This document shows positions 18,276 to 28,078 of a DNA stretch of 64,000 nucleotides, one piece after another. The stretch lies in contig NZ_OY782186.1 of assembly GCF_963677685.1 (NCBI RefSeq), positions 2,852,001 through 2,916,000 of the forward strand, read 5' to 3'. The notes below the pieces were generated by a model. It saw nothing but the letters and a program-made list of their open reading frames with translations. It was not told where the DNA came from and ran no database searches. The position numbers and the translations under genes are program-made. Origin of the DNA: an uncultured Bacteroides sp. (GTDB lineage Bacteria; Bacteroidota; Bacteroidia; Bacteroidales; Bacteroidaceae). Each line of letters starts with the position of its first letter. Position 1 is the stretch's first letter.

Positions 18276-20210
18276 ATGAAGAAAAATCTATTATTCCTAT
18301 CATTGATAACTATACCGCTAGGTTTAGTAGCACAAGAGATTCACGGACCTGACAAATCTTTAAAAGTAGAAGTGATATCTACTAAAGGGACTCCATTCTA
18401 CACAGTAAGTTATAATAATCACACAATTCTTGAAAAATCTCCATTGGGACTCGAAACCAGTATCGGCAATTTCACTACTGGACTAAAAAAAATAAAAGAC
18501 TCCATGCGTTATATCGATGAATATTATTCTCTGCCGCATGCAAAGATTAGCCGTGTACATTATCAGGCCAATGAACTAATAAACACTTATCTTAATACTA
18601 ACAATGACACTCTAGAAATAATCTTTAGAGTTAGCAACAATGACATATCTCAAGCATATCGTATAGCCTCCGCCACACACACGCACTGTACCATAAACAA
18701 AGAAATTACCGGATTTAAATTCCCCAAATCGACAACCACTTTCATCACTCCACAAGCTCCAGCAGGTGCTGGTTGGGAGAAGACAAAACCAAGCTATGAA
18801 GAAGAATATACTATTGAAGAACCCATAGGTACTCCTTCAAAATATAATCTAGGCTATACTTTCCCTGCGCTTTTTCATGTAAAAGGAAGAAATTGGGTCT
18901 TACTATCAGAAACAGGAGTAAGTAGCCATTATGCAGGAACAAGATTAAGCGACGGAACCAAAGAAGGCTTATACACCATCGCCTTTCCTGACAGTAAAGA
19001 GAATGATGGAATGGGAGATAATACCGTGACCTCTAACCTACCTCTAATTACATCATGGAAAACTATCACCGCAGGAGAAAGCTTAAAGCCTATAGTAGAA
19101 ACGACTTCTGCCTATGACGTTGTAAAGCCAATATACGAACCATCTCAGGTATATAAACCCGGGCGAAGCACTTGGAGCTGGATATTATGGCAAGATGCAA
19201 GTTGTAATTATCAAGATCAAAAAACTTTCATTGATCTTGCAGCATCTATGGGATACGAATATATATTGATTGATGCCTTATGGGATAAACAAATTGGTTA
19301 TGAAAACATGCCTTCACTAATAGCTTATGCACAATCAAAAGGTGTAGATGTTATATTATGGTATAATTCCAACGGAGCATGGAATGATGCACCGCAAGGC
19401 CCCAAACAAAAAATGGACTCAGCCCCTGCACGTCAGAAAGAGATGGCATGGATGAAATCATTGGGAGTAAAAGGGATCAAAGTAGATTTTTTTGGAGGGG
19501 ATAAACAAGTTACAATGAAATTGTACGAAGATATTTTGACCGATGCTAACAAATATGGAATATTTGTTAACTTTCACGGAACTACCTTACCTAGAGGTTG
19601 GGAACGAATGTATCCTAATCATATGAGTAGCGAAGCTGCTTTAGTTTCAGAAAACTTGGTATTTAATCAATATTATACTGATAAAGAAGCCTATTCTGCT
19701 ACTATGCTTCCATTCACCCGTAATGCTGTTTCTGCAATGGACTTTGGACCGGTATTTTTCAACAAACGCTTTTCAAAGGACCAAACAAGTGGAACCATAC
19801 GCAAAACAACTGATGCTTTTGAAGTTGCAACTTCTATTCTTTATCAATCACCTATTCAACATTTCGGCATTACTCCCAATAATTTGGAGGAACAGCCTGA
19901 CTATATACTAAATTTCATGAAGAAAGTACCTACGGTATGGGATGAAACTCGTTTTATAGACGGATATCCAGGGCAATATTGTATCATTGCCCGCAGGTAC
20001 GGAGACAAATGGTATATAGCAGCTGCAAATGCAGGTAAAGAGCATAGAGCATTAACCTTATCATTACCTTGGCTTAAAGGAGAAAATTTAAGCATAATCT
20101 ACGATAAAAAGGATCGCACTGCAGGAGAAAAAAACATAAAGGTAACTAAGAAAGGCACCCTAAAAATTGATCTTTTAGGAGAAGGTGGTTGTGTTATTTA
20201 TAAGAAGTAA
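18276..20210 (+). CDS. GH97 glycoside hydrolase (retaining type)
   Basis: A 644-aa secreted enzyme with a 19-residue signal peptide ending LVAQ, an N-terminal beta-sandwich, a central TIM barrel and a small C-terminal beta domain. The motif GIKVDFFGGDKQ carries the Asp nucleophile of retaining GH97 enzymes, unlike inverting SusB-type members that use glutamates; SSEAALVSEN fits the acid/base region. Retaining GH97s are alpha-galactosidases or beta-L-arabinopyranosidases. Set in an arabinose operon, the second activity is an attractive inference. Precedes the second GH51 by 30 nt. Confidence 0.88.
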   Translation: MKKNLLFLSLITIPLGLVAQEIHGPDKSLKVEVISTKGTPFYTVSYNNHTILEKSPLGLETSIGNFTTGLKKIKDSMRYIDEYYSLPHAKISRVHYQANELINTYLNTNNDTLEIIFRVSNNDISQAYRIASATHTHCTINKEITGFKFPKSTTTFITPQAPAGAGWEKTKPSYEEEYTIEEPIGTPSKYNLGYTFPALFHVKGRNWVLLSETGVSSHYAGTRLSDGTKEGLYTIAFPDSKENDGMGDNTVTSNLPLITSWKTITAGESLKPIVETTSAYDVVKPIYEPSQVYKPGRSTWSWILWQDASCNYQDQKTFIDLAASMGYEYILIDALWDKQIGYENMPSLIAYAQSKGVDVILWYNSNGAWNDAPQGPKQKMDSAPARQKEMAWMKSLGVKGIKVDFFGGDKQVTMKLYEDILTDANKYGIFVNFHGTTLPRGWERMYPNHMSSEAALVSENLVFNQYYTDKEAYSATMLPFTRNAVSAMDFGPVFFNKRFSKDQTSGTIRKTTDAFEVATSILYQSPIQHFGITPNNLEEQPDYILNFMKKVPTVWDETRFIDGYPGQYCIIARRYGDKWYIAAANAGKEHRALTLSLPWLKGENLSIIYDKKDRTAGEKNIKVTKKGTLKIDLLGEGGCVIYKK

Positions 20211-20240
20211 GACCCTATCTAATTTAAACAATAAAGAAAC

Positions 20241-21779
20241 ATGAAAAAAGAAATTTTAATTAGTGCTTTATTAATGGCTAGCATGTCATTATCAGCCCAA
20301 AAGACTGCTACAGTAAAGATCTATCCGGAACGAGGAAAGCAGATTATTCCTAAAGAAATCTACGGGCAATTTGCGGAACATCTAGGTTCATGCATATACG
20401 GTGGACTATGGGTTGGTGAAAAATCGGACATACCAAACACCAAAGGTTATCGTACAGATGTACTTAATGCCCTTAAAGAATTAAAAGTACCCGTTCTCCG
20501 ATGGCCAGGTGGTTGCTTTGCTGATGAGTATCATTGGATGGATGGAATTGGTCCGAAAGAGAATCGCCCCAAAATGGTTAACAATAATTGGGGAGGCGTT
20601 GTAGAAGATAACAGCTTTGGGACAAATGAATTCCTAAACCTTTGTGAAATGCTAGGATGCGAGCCCTATATTAGCGGTAACGTAGGAAGTGGTAGCGTAG
20701 AAGAACTCGCTAAATGGGTAGAGTATATGACTTCGGACGGAGATTCTCCAATGGCCAATTTACGCCGTAAAAATGGACGAGAAAAGCCATGGAAAATCAA
20801 ATACCTCGGCGTAGGAAATGAAAGTTGGGGCTGTGGTGGTAACATGACTCCCGAATATTATTCAGATCTATATCGTCGTTACTCTACTTATTGCCGCAAC
20901 TATGATGGCAACCACCTATTCAAAATAGCTAGTGGAGCAAGTGATTACGATTATAAATGGACAGATGTTTTAATGAAAAATGTAGGTGCGCGTATGAACG
21001 GGCTGTCCTTACATTATTATACTGTTACAGGCTGGAATGGCAGCAAAGGTTCTGCTACAAAATTCAGTAAAGATGATTATTATTGGGCAATGGGCAAATG
21101 TCTAGAAATTGAGGATGTGATAAAAAAACATATAAACATCATGGACAAATATGATCCCCAAAAGCATGTAGGACTAATGGTCGATGAATGGGGTACATGG
21201 TGGGATCAAGAGCCAGGAGTAAAAAGTGCACTCTATCAACAAAATTCTATGAGAGATGCATTTGTTGCTTCATTGACTTTAGATGTTTTTCATAAATATA
21301 CTGACCGCATTAAAATGACAAATATCGCACAAGTTGTTAATGTACTACAATCTATGATCCTCACCAGAGGAAAACAAATGGTACTAACTCCAACTTACTA
21401 TGTATTTGATATGTATAAGGTACATCAAGATGCAACTTATTTGCCTCTTGACCTTATCTGTGATAAAGTAGATGTGAGAGATAATCGCACTGTACCTTTA
21501 GTTAGTGCTACTGCTTCAAAAGATAAAGAAGGAATAATACATGTGTCTTTATCTAATGTAGACACTGATAATACGCAAGAAGTATCTATAGATGTTTCTA
21601 ATTTCAAAGTAAGTAATGTTAGCGGTCAAATTCTTACTTCAGCACATATTACCGACCACAATTCATTTGAAAATCCGGATATAGTGAAATTGGAAGATTT
21701 TAAAGACGCTAAAGTAAGTAAAGGCATGCTAAAAGTAAAACTTCCCGCCTTATCAATTGTTACTCTAACTATAAAATAA
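20241..21779 (+). CDS. Alpha-L-arabinofuranosidase, GH51 (short form)
   Basis: Hydrolyses terminal alpha-L-arabinofuranosyl residues. 512 aa with a signal peptide of about 19 residues (ending LSAQ). The barrel shows [13 protein letters not shown], the acid/base Glu in [14 protein letters not shown] and the nucleophile Glu in [12 protein letters not shown], followed by the beta-sandwich that closes GH51 enzymes. It lacks the N-terminal binding-like domain of the divergent GH51 at 8314-10305. The two probably act on different arabinan or arabinoxylan fragments. Confidence 0.93.
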   Translation: MKKEILISALLMASMSLSAQKTATVKIYPERGKQIIPKEIYGQFAEHLGSCIYGGLWVGEKSDIPNTKGYRTDVLNALKELKVPVLRWPGGCFADEYHWMDGIGPKENRPKMVNNNWGGVVEDNSFGTNEFLNLCEMLGCEPYISGNVGSGSVEELAKWVEYMTSDGDSPMANLRRKNGREKPWKIKYLGVGNESWGCGGNMTPEYYSDLYRRYSTYCRNYDGNHLFKIASGASDYDYKWTDVLMKNVGARMNGLSLHYYTVTGWNGSKGSATKFSKDDYYWAMGKCLEIEDVIKKHINIMDKYDPQKHVGLMVDEWGTWWDQEPGVKSALYQQNSMRDAFVASLTLDVFHKYTDRIKMTNIAQVVNVLQSMILTRGKQMVLTPTYYVFDMYKVHQDATYLPLDLICDKVDVRDNRTVPLVSATASKDKEGIIHVSLSNVDTDNTQEVSIDVSNFKVSNVSGQILTSAHITDHNSFENPDIVKLEDFKDAKVSKGMLKVKLPALSIVTLTIK

Positions 21780-21815
21780 TTCTCACTAAGCCGCAGATAA
21801 ATAATAGTAAAATAT

Positions 21816-21823
21816 TATCTTTG
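21816..21823 (+). promoter_or_regulatory. Bacteroidetes -7 box for transketolase
   Basis: TATCTTTG matches TAnnTTTG and lies 22 nt before the tkt start, so tkt-rpiB can be expressed separately from the arabinose genes. Confidence 0.6.
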
Positions 21824-21845
21824 CAGAAAACTTAACTTACATATT

Positions 21846-23855
21846 ATGAATGATAATAAACTCATGACACTTGCAGCTAACAATATCCGTATTTTGGCTG
21901 CTTCAATGGTTGAAAAAGCAAATTCAGGGCACCCAGGAGGTGCTATGGGAGGTGCTGATTTTGTCAATGTACTTTTCTCTGAATTTTTAGTATATGATCC
22001 AAAAAATCCGAAATGGGAAGGTCGTGACCGTTTCTTCCTCGATCCGGGACACATGTCTCCAATGCTATATTCAACATTAGCATTAACCGGAAAATATAAG
22101 ATGGAAGAGTTAGCTCAATTCCGTCAATGGGGAAGTCCTACTCCAGGGCATCCTGAAGTAGATATTATGCGTGGAGTGGAAAACACTTCCGGTCCTTTGG
22201 GACAAGGACACACCTATGCAGTAGGTGCTGCTATCGCTGCAAAGTTTCTTAAAGCACGTTTTGGAGAAGTCATGAATCAAACCATCTACGCATATATATC
22301 AGATGGAGGTATTCAAGAAGAAATTTCTCAAGGATCAGGTCGTATAGCTGGTCACTTAGGATTGGATAATCTAATAATGTTTTACGATTCAAACGACATT
22401 CAGCTCTCTAGCACAACAAAAGAGGTAACAAGTGAAAATGTTGCACAAAAATATGAAGCTTGGAAATGGAAAGTTATAACTATCAACGGTAATGATCCCG
22501 ATGCAATTCGTAAAGCAATAATAGAAGCTCAAGCAGTAAAAATGCAACCGACTCTTATTATTGGCAAAACCACAATGGGAAAAGGAGCAGTCAAAGCTGA
22601 TGGTTCTAGTTATGAAGACAACTGCGCAACTCATGGAGCACCTCTAGGAGGAGAAGCATATAAGAACACAGTCAAACATTTGGGCGGTAATCCTGAAGAG
22701 CCTTTCAAAATATTTCCTGAAGTTGCCAGCTTATATGCTAAACGTGCCGAAGAGTTAAGCACAATTGTTGAAAAAAAATATGCCGCTAAAGCAGAATGGG
22801 CAAAAGCGAACCCTGAATTAGCTGCTAAAATGGAATTATTCTTTAAGGGCGAAGCACCTAAAGTTAATTGGGATGGAATTGTTCAAAAAGCTGGTTCTGC
22901 TACTCGTGCTGCTTCTGCTACGGTATTAGCTACATTAGCTACTGAAGTAGAAAATATGGTAGTTACTTCAGCTGATCTTTCTAATTCAGATAAAACCGAT
23001 GGATTCTTAAAAAAGACTCATGCATTCAAGAAAGATGACTTTAGTGGTTCTTTCCTGCAAGCAGGTGTTTCTGAGTTAACAATGGCTTGTATTTCTATCG
23101 GTATGTCTCTCCACGGAGGTGTGATACCTGCATGTGCTACTTTCTTTGTATTCTCAGACTACATGAAACCTGCAATTCGTATGGCAGCTCTAATGGAACA
23201 ACCAGTAAAATTCATATGGACTCACGATGCTTTCCGAGTAGGTGAAGATGGACCTACTCATGAGCCTGTAGAGCAGGAAGCTCAAATTCGTTTGATGGAA
23301 AAATTAAAAAATCACAAAGGTCATAATTCAATGCTTGTACTTCGCCCTGCTGATGCAGAAGAAACAACTCAAGCTTGGAAACTTGCCATTGAAAATACTG
23401 CAACTCCATCAGCTTTAATATTCTCACGTCAAAACATAGCAAACCTACCTGCAGGGAATGATTATACTCAAGCAGCTAAAGGTGCATACATTGTAGCAGG
23501 ATCAGACAATAATCCAGATGTAACTCTAGTAGCTTCTGGCTCTGAAGTCTCTACACTTGTAGCAGGTGCTGAACTACTTCGTAAAGATGGGATAAAATTA
23601 CGCATTGTATCTGCCCCTTCCGAAGGATTATTCCGCAGTCAAAATAAAGAATACCAGGAATCAGTAATTCCTACAGATGCTAAAGTATTTGGCTTAACAG
23701 CAGGTCTACCAGTAAATTTACAAGGACTGGTTGGAGCAAAGGGCAAAGTATTCGGTTTAGAATCATTTGGCTTTTCAGCTCCATATACAGTGCTTGATGA
23801 GAAGCTAGGTTTTACTGCAGAAAACGTATATAACCAAGTAAAAGCAATGTTGTAA
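21846..23855 (+). CDS. tkt: Transketolase
   Basis: Thiamine-diphosphate enzyme transferring two-carbon units between pentose and other sugar phosphates; it takes the xylulose-5-phosphate made by AraD into the non-oxidative pentose phosphate pathway. 669 aa with all three transketolase regions: SGHPGGAMG (about 27-35), DPGHMSPMLYS, the TPP-binding stretch YISDGGIQEE followed by YDSNDIQL, the pyrimidine-binding region with FVFSDYMKPAIR and EDGPTHEPVEQ, and a C-terminal domain. It has its own promoter box. Confidence 0.95.
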   Translation: MNDNKLMTLAANNIRILAASMVEKANSGHPGGAMGGADFVNVLFSEFLVYDPKNPKWEGRDRFFLDPGHMSPMLYSTLALTGKYKMEELAQFRQWGSPTPGHPEVDIMRGVENTSGPLGQGHTYAVGAAIAAKFLKARFGEVMNQTIYAYISDGGIQEEISQGSGRIAGHLGLDNLIMFYDSNDIQLSSTTKEVTSENVAQKYEAWKWKVITINGNDPDAIRKAIIEAQAVKMQPTLIIGKTTMGKGAVKADGSSYEDNCATHGAPLGGEAYKNTVKHLGGNPEEPFKIFPEVASLYAKRAEELSTIVEKKYAAKAEWAKANPELAAKMELFFKGEAPKVNWDGIVQKAGSATRAASATVLATLATEVENMVVTSADLSNSDKTDGFLKKTHAFKKDDFSGSFLQAGVSELTMACISIGMSLHGGVIPACATFFVFSDYMKPAIRMAALMEQPVKFIWTHDAFRVGEDGPTHEPVEQEAQIRLMEKLKNHKGHNSMLVLRPADAEETTQAWKLAIENTATPSALIFSRQNIANLPAGNDYTQAAKGAYIVAGSDNNPDVTLVASGSEVSTLVAGAELLRKDGIKLRIVSAPSEGLFRSQNKEYQESVIPTDAKVFGLTAGLPVNLQGLVGAKGKVFGLESFGFSAPYTVLDEKLGFTAENVYNQVKAML

Positions 23856-23876
23856 TTAGCAATTAATTACCTAGAA

Positions 23877-23917
23877 TAGTAACTTAGTTCCACTAAATCG
23901 TGTGAATTAAGTTACTA
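23877..23917. other. Inverted repeat between tkt and rpiB
   Basis: Perfect 10-bp arms (23877-23886 and 23908-23917) with a 21-nt loop in the 89-nt gap. It could be a partial terminator or an mRNA-processing hairpin setting the tkt to rpiB ratio. There is no T-run. Confidence 0.45.
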
Positions 23918-23944
23918 ATATCTACCTTCATAAATCACTAAAGA

Positions 23945-24376
23945 ATGAAAACAATAGGAATTTGTTCCGATCATGCAGGTTTTGATTTAAAACAGTATGT
24001 AAAAAGCTGGCTAGAAAAAAAAGGCTGGGTATATAAAGACTTCGGAACCTATACAGCAGATAGTTGTGACTATGCTGATTTTGCACACCCTCTAGCATCA
24101 GCTATTGAAGCAGATGAATGCTATCTGGGTATTGCTATTTGCGGCAGTGGAAATGGCATTAATATGACATTAAACAAGCATCAAGGCATTCGCGCCGCTC
24201 TATGTTGGACGCCAGAGATAGCAGAACTTGCCCGTAAACATAACAATGCTAACATTTTAGTTATGCCAGGTCGTTTTATTAACTTCAAAGAGGCTGATGA
24301 GATTATGACTAAATTCTTTAATACAGATTTTGAAGGAGGGCGTCATCAAAGACGAATTGAAAAAATTCCAGTTTGA
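23945..24376 (+). CDS. rpiB: Ribose-5-phosphate isomerase B
   Basis: Interconverts ribose-5-phosphate and ribulose-5-phosphate. The 143-aa LacAB/RpiB-family protein begins with GICSDHAGFDLK (substrate-binding Asp and His) and has the catalytic-Cys loop AICGSGNGINM (about 68-78) and a C-terminal RRIEKI. With transketolase directly upstream, the two enzymes connect arabinose breakdown to the pentose phosphate pool. A terminator follows at 24435-24468. Confidence 0.93.
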   Translation: MKTIGICSDHAGFDLKQYVKSWLEKKGWVYKDFGTYTADSCDYADFAHPLASAIEADECYLGIAICGSGNGINMTLNKHQGIRAALCWTPEIAELARKHNNANILVMPGRFINFKEADEIMTKFFNTDFEGGRHQRRIEKIPV

Positions 24377-24434
24377 TTCATGCACTAATAGTATAGTTTT
24401 AATAAAGCTTTCCAAGCTATTAAAATTAATTTAT

Positions 24435-24468
24435 AAAAAGGAAGAAGTTTAAAACCTCTTCCTTTTTT
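24435..24468 (+). terminator. Rho-independent terminator after rpiB
   Basis: Stem AAGGAAGAAGTTT / AAACCTCTTCCTT with flanking A-run and T-run. Confidence 0.75.
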
Positions 24469-24647
24469 AGTATATTTAAATGGAACTCCTCTACCATAAA
24501 GTATAAATTGTATAAAATAGTTCTGTAAAACAAAACTGCAAATCTATTAATTCAAGATAAAGCATATGTTTGCAAAAAAAAACTCAATTACATCAATAAT
24601 TACACTATTTCCAACAAAAACTAGTATTTAGACTATATTCTGAATGA

Positions 24648-24655
24648 TATATTTG
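24648..24655 (+). promoter_or_regulatory. Bacteroidetes -7 box for the GH28 gene
   Basis: TATATTTG, about 40 nt before the start codon. The 320-nt gap otherwise holds only the rpiB terminator and AT-rich sequence. Confidence 0.55.
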
Positions 24656-24695
24656 CACTTTAAAACCAAGTAACCATAAAAAACAAAAGTAAATA

Positions 24696-26102
24696 ATGAA
24701 AAAAGTATTCGGAATAATTTGCCTACTCATAAGCGCACTTTTTGCCAATGCTCATCCTGTCGATTTTGAAAAAGCATTCAAAGAAAGTGCAAAAATTGAA
24801 AAGCAAATCAAAAAGACAACTTTCCCTAAACGAACATTTAAGATTACTGATTTTGGTGCTAAAGTTAATGATAAAAATGAACTATGTCATGAAGCTATAA
24901 ACCAAGCAATTCTCACATGTAGCCTTTCAGGTGGAGGTACAGTTATAGTACCAAAAGGAACTTTTTACACTGGACCAATTACATTGAAAAGCAATGTAAA
25001 TTTACATATAGAAAAAGGAGCTATATTAAAATTTTCTACTGACCAAAGTCTCTATTTTCCAGCAGTCATTACCCGCTGGGAAGGCATTGACTGTTATAAT
25101 GCCCACCCATTAATCTATGCATACGGGGAAAGAAACATTGCTATTACCGGAAAAGGTACTATTGATGGACAAGCTTCCAACGATAATTGGTGGGCCATGT
25201 GTGGAGCACCTAAATATGGTTGGAAAGAAGGAATGATTGCTCAACGAAATGGTGGTCGAGAGCGCTTACTAATGTACGGCGAAACAGGCACTCCTATTTA
25301 CAAACGCATCATGAAACCAGAAGATGGAATGCGCCCGCAACTCATTAATTTTTATTCATGCAATACAGTGTTAATAGAAGACGTAACATTACTTAATTCA
25401 CCATTTTGGGTTATTCATCCTTTATTTTGCGAAAGTCTTATTGTTCGTGGTGTAAACATCTTCAATCGTGGACCAAATGGTGACGGATGTGATCCTGAAT
25501 CATGTAAAAACGTGTTAATTGAAAACTGCATATTTGATACAGGAGACGACTGTATCGCTATAAAATCTGGAAGAAACGAAGATGGACGTAAATGGAATAT
25601 TCCTAGTGAGAACATTATCGTTAGAGGATGCCAAATGAAAAATGGACATGGAGGCGTAGTTGTGGGAAGCGAAATTTCTGGAGGATATCGTAACCTATAT
25701 GTAGAAAACTGTAATATGGATAGCCCGGAACTTGATAGGGTGATCAGAATAAAAACCAGCACCTGCCGGGGTGGAATAATAGAAAATGTATTTGTGCGTA
25801 ACATCACCGTAGGACAGTGTAAAGAAGCAGTCCTACGCATCAACCTTCAATATGAAAATCGCGAAAAATGTAATCGAGGTTTTCTTCCGATCGTGCGCAA
25901 TATACATTTGAAAAATATTACTTGTAATAAAAGTCAACTAGGAGTATTAATTATCGGACTTGACAAACCTGATTATGTATATAACATCAGTGTTGAAGAT
26001 TCTCATTTTAATAATGTTGCCAAAGGCAGTAATGATATAAAGAACGCCAAGGATGTTAGCTTTAAGAATTTATATATAAATAATAAACTAGTGGAGCAAT
26101 AA
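24696..26102 (+). CDS. GH28 family glycoside hydrolase (polygalacturonase-like)
   Basis: A 468-aa secreted protein (signal peptide of about 19 residues ending ANA) with the right-handed beta-helix repeats of GH28 pectin hydrolases. The catalytic signatures are GPNGDGCDPESCKN (first Asp), DTGDDCIAIKSGRN (Asp pair), GHGGVVVGSE (catalytic His) and RIKT. Substrate is probably galacturonan or a rhamnogalacturonan fragment, consistent with arabinan side chains of pectin being handled upstream. Transcribed alone between two terminators. Confidence 0.9.
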   Translation: MKKVFGIICLLISALFANAHPVDFEKAFKESAKIEKQIKKTTFPKRTFKITDFGAKVNDKNELCHEAINQAILTCSLSGGGTVIVPKGTFYTGPITLKSNVNLHIEKGAILKFSTDQSLYFPAVITRWEGIDCYNAHPLIYAYGERNIAITGKGTIDGQASNDNWWAMCGAPKYGWKEGMIAQRNGGRERLLMYGETGTPIYKRIMKPEDGMRPQLINFYSCNTVLIEDVTLLNSPFWVIHPLFCESLIVRGVNIFNRGPNGDGCDPESCKNVLIENCIFDTGDDCIAIKSGRNEDGRKWNIPSENIIVRGCQMKNGHGGVVVGSEISGGYRNLYVENCNMDSPELDRVIRIKTSTCRGGIIENVFVRNITVGQCKEAVLRINLQYENREKCNRGFLPIVRNIHLKNITCNKSQLGVLIIGLDKPDYVYNISVEDSHFNNVAKGSNDIKNAKDVSFKNLYINNKLVEQ

Positions 26103-26125
26103 ATTAATAAATTAATAGATAAAGC

Positions 26126-26174
26126 GCCGAATTGGTGACAGACAGATAGTCTCTCTACCCCAGTTCGGCTTTTT
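26126..26174 (+). terminator. Terminator after the GH28 gene
   Basis: Imperfect stem GCCGAATTGG / CCAGTTCGGC followed by a run of T. Confidence 0.65.
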
Positions 26175-26231
26175 ATTTGTTTGTTTTCTAATTTTTCACA
26201 GTAAAGATGAACACTGTTTGTAAATAACAAC

Positions 26232-26239
26232 TATCTTTG
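26232..26239 (+). promoter_or_regulatory. Bacteroidetes -7 box for the 2-oxoacid oxidoreductase operon
   Basis: TATCTTTG, 31 nt before the TPR gene that begins the operon. Confidence 0.6.
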
Positions 26240-26270
26240 CCTTTCGATAATCCGTATATCTTAAAATAAT

Positions 26271-26540
26271 ATGGAGCAACTGAATACTATAAAAGAACTT
26301 ATCAATAAAGGGAATATAGATACTGCGATCCAAGAACTCAATCGTTTTCTACAGACGAATGCCACCGAAAAAGACCATGCCTACTATCTTCTGGGAAATG
26401 CTTATCGGAAATTAGGTAATTGGCAACAAGCTTTAAATAATTATCAGAATGCTATTGAGCTCAATCCTCAGAGTCCAGCTGTACAGGCTTACAAAATGGC
26501 TATGGATATCATGAATTTCTACAACCAAGACTATGTATAA
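26271..26540 (+). CDS. Small TPR-repeat protein
   Basis: An 89-aa protein with at least two tetratricopeptide-like repeats; the second shows the classical AYRKLGNWQQALNNYQNAIE pattern (about 45-64). It has no signal peptide. It is the first gene of the ferredoxin oxidoreductase operon (25 nt to the ferredoxin gene), so an assembly or scaffolding role for that complex is possible but not shown. Confidence 0.85.
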   Translation: MEQLNTIKELINKGNIDTAIQELNRFLQTNATEKDHAYYLLGNAYRKLGNWQQALNNYQNAIELNPQSPAVQAYKMAMDIMNFYNQDYV

Positions 26541-26565
26541 TCAACTAACGTAATAATATAAGATT

Positions 26566-26793
26566 ATGGCAAAAATAAGAGGAGCAATAGTTGTCAACAC
26601 AGAGCGCTGTAAAGGGTGCAATTTGTGTGTGGTAGCATGCCCTGTCAAAGTTATATCTCTGGCAAAAGAAGTAAATTCTAAAGGGTATAATTACGCCCTA
26701 GAGTATTTAGAAAATACCTGTATAGGATGTAGTGCGTGCGCTACAGTGTGTCCCGACGGATGTATTACTGTTTATAAAGTTAAATGCGATTAA
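26566..26793 (+). CDS. 4Fe-4S ferredoxin subunit of 2-oxoacid:ferredoxin oxidoreductase
   Basis: A 75-aa bacterial-type ferredoxin domain with two complete CxxCxxCxxxCP clusters, CKGCNLCVVACP (about 16-27) and CIGCSACATVCP (about 52-63). It is the delta-type subunit that relays electrons between the TPP centre and ferredoxin. It starts the D-A-(small protein)-B-C order of the oxidoreductase genes and lies 10 nt upstream of the alpha-subunit gene. Whether the complex prefers 2-oxoglutarate (Kor) or branched 2-oxoacids (Vor) cannot be told here. Confidence 0.92.
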   Translation: MAKIRGAIVVNTERCKGCNLCVVACPVKVISLAKEVNSKGYNYALEYLENTCIGCSACATVCPDGCITVYKVKCD

Positions 26794-26803
26794 ATTAAAT
26801 AAT

Positions 26804-27886
26804 ATGGAAGAAGAAGTTGTATTAATGAAGGGAAACGAAGCTATTTCTCATGCTGCGGTGCGCTGCGGTGTAGATGGATACTTTGGATACCCCATCACTC
26901 CACAATCGGAAATTCTGGAAACTTTGGCTGAATTGAAGCCATGGGAAACCACAGGTATGGTGGTCCTTCAAGCCGAGAGTGAAGTAGCAGCTATAAATAT
27001 GGTATATGGTGGAGCCGGAAGTGGTAAAAAAGTTATGACTTCCTCATCAAGCCCTGGTATTAGCTTAAAACAAGAAGGAATCTCTTATATTGCAGGAGCC
27101 GAATTACCTTGTCTTATTGTGAACGTAATGCGTGGGGGGCCTGGACTGGGAACGATCCAACCTAGTCAAGCTGATTATTTCCAAACTGTAAAAGGTGGCG
27201 GACACGGAGATTATAGATTGATCGCATTAGCTCCTGCTTCCGTACAAGAAATGGCTGATTTTGTAGACCTTTCTTTCGAACTAGCATTCAAATACCGCAA
27301 CCCTGTAATGATATTAGCAGACGGAGTAGTCGGACAAATGATGGAGAAAGTAACTCTCCCTGCACAGAAAAAGAGGTTAACAGATGAAGAAGTCATTGCT
27401 CGTTGTCCATGGGCTACTACCGGCAAATCTAAAGGGCGCAAGCCTAATATTATTACTTCATTAGAGCTAAAACCTGATGCCATGGAGCAAAACAACCTCC
27501 ATCTACAGGCTAAATATAAAGTTATCGAAGAGAATGAAGTACGATATGAAGAAATAGGATGTGAAGACATTGACTATCTTATTGTCGCTTTTGGTTCTAT
27601 GGCACGCATTGGGCAAAAAGCAATGGAAATAGCCCATCAAGAAGGAATAAAGGTCGGAATTCTCCGTCCCATTACCTTATGGCCGTTTCCTACAAAAGCA
27701 ATAGAAAAATATACTGATAAAGTTAAAGGTATACTTTCTCTTGAACTAAATGCCGGACAGATGATAGAAGACATTCGCCTCGCGGTAAATGGCAAGGTAA
27801 AAGTTGAACACTTTGGACGCTTAGGAGGTATTGTACCTGATCCAGACGAAATTGTCGAAGCACTAAAAGAGAAACTCGTTAAATAA
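26804..27886 (+). CDS. vorB: 2-oxoacid:ferredoxin oxidoreductase alpha subunit (VorB/KorA type)
   Basis: Pyrimidine-binding subunit of the oxygen-sensitive enzyme that oxidatively decarboxylates a 2-oxoacid to acyl-CoA while reducing ferredoxin. I start at MEEEVVLMKG (360 aa), 10 nt after the ferredoxin stop; the open frame extends 24 codons upstream inside the ferredoxin gene. Visible motifs are GYPITPQSEI (about 32-41), QAESEVAAINMVYGGAGSG (about 61-79), SSPGISLKQEG, and NVMRGGPGLG. The C-terminal part carries the transketolase-C-like domain. The symbol follows common Bacteroides annotation; Kor activity is equally plausible. Confidence 0.9.
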   Translation: MEEEVVLMKGNEAISHAAVRCGVDGYFGYPITPQSEILETLAELKPWETTGMVVLQAESEVAAINMVYGGAGSGKKVMTSSSSPGISLKQEGISYIAGAELPCLIVNVMRGGPGLGTIQPSQADYFQTVKGGGHGDYRLIALAPASVQEMADFVDLSFELAFKYRNPVMILADGVVGQMMEKVTLPAQKKRLTDEEVIARCPWATTGKSKGRKPNIITSLELKPDAMEQNNLHLQAKYKVIEENEVRYEEIGCEDIDYLIVAFGSMARIGQKAMEIAHQEGIKVGILRPITLWPFPTKAIEKYTDKVKGILSLELNAGQMIEDIRLAVNGKVKVEHFGRLGGIVPDPDEIVEALKEKLVK

Positions 27887-27897
27887 CAATCATAGAG

Positions 27898-28068
27898 ATG
27901 AATCCGCAAAAAATAAGAAACATACTCAATATATTATTCATGATTGGCGCATTAGTATCCATGATAGTATATTTTACCGTAGATGATAAAAAAACATTCA
28001 TTTACGTATGTGCCGGTGCCATTTTTATAAAGATGGTAGAATTTTTCATACGATTCACGAATAGATAA
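27898..28068 (+). CDS. 56-residue membrane protein inside the 2-oxoacid oxidoreductase operon
   Basis: ATG at 27898 and TAA at 28066-28068 give a 56-aa ORF 11 nt after vorB and 10 nt before vorA. It is preceded by a purine-rich AGAG and has two hydrophobic segments (about residues 9-24 and 32-49) separated by a charged TVDDKK loop, and a basic C-terminus. It is a small two-helix membrane protein with no family I recognise. The tight spacing argues that it is translated; it could anchor or regulate the complex. Confidence 0.7.
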   Translation: MNPQKIRNILNILFMIGALVSMIVYFTVDDKKTFIYVCAGAIFIKMVEFFIRFTNR

Positions 28069-28078
28069 TAGGACTATT

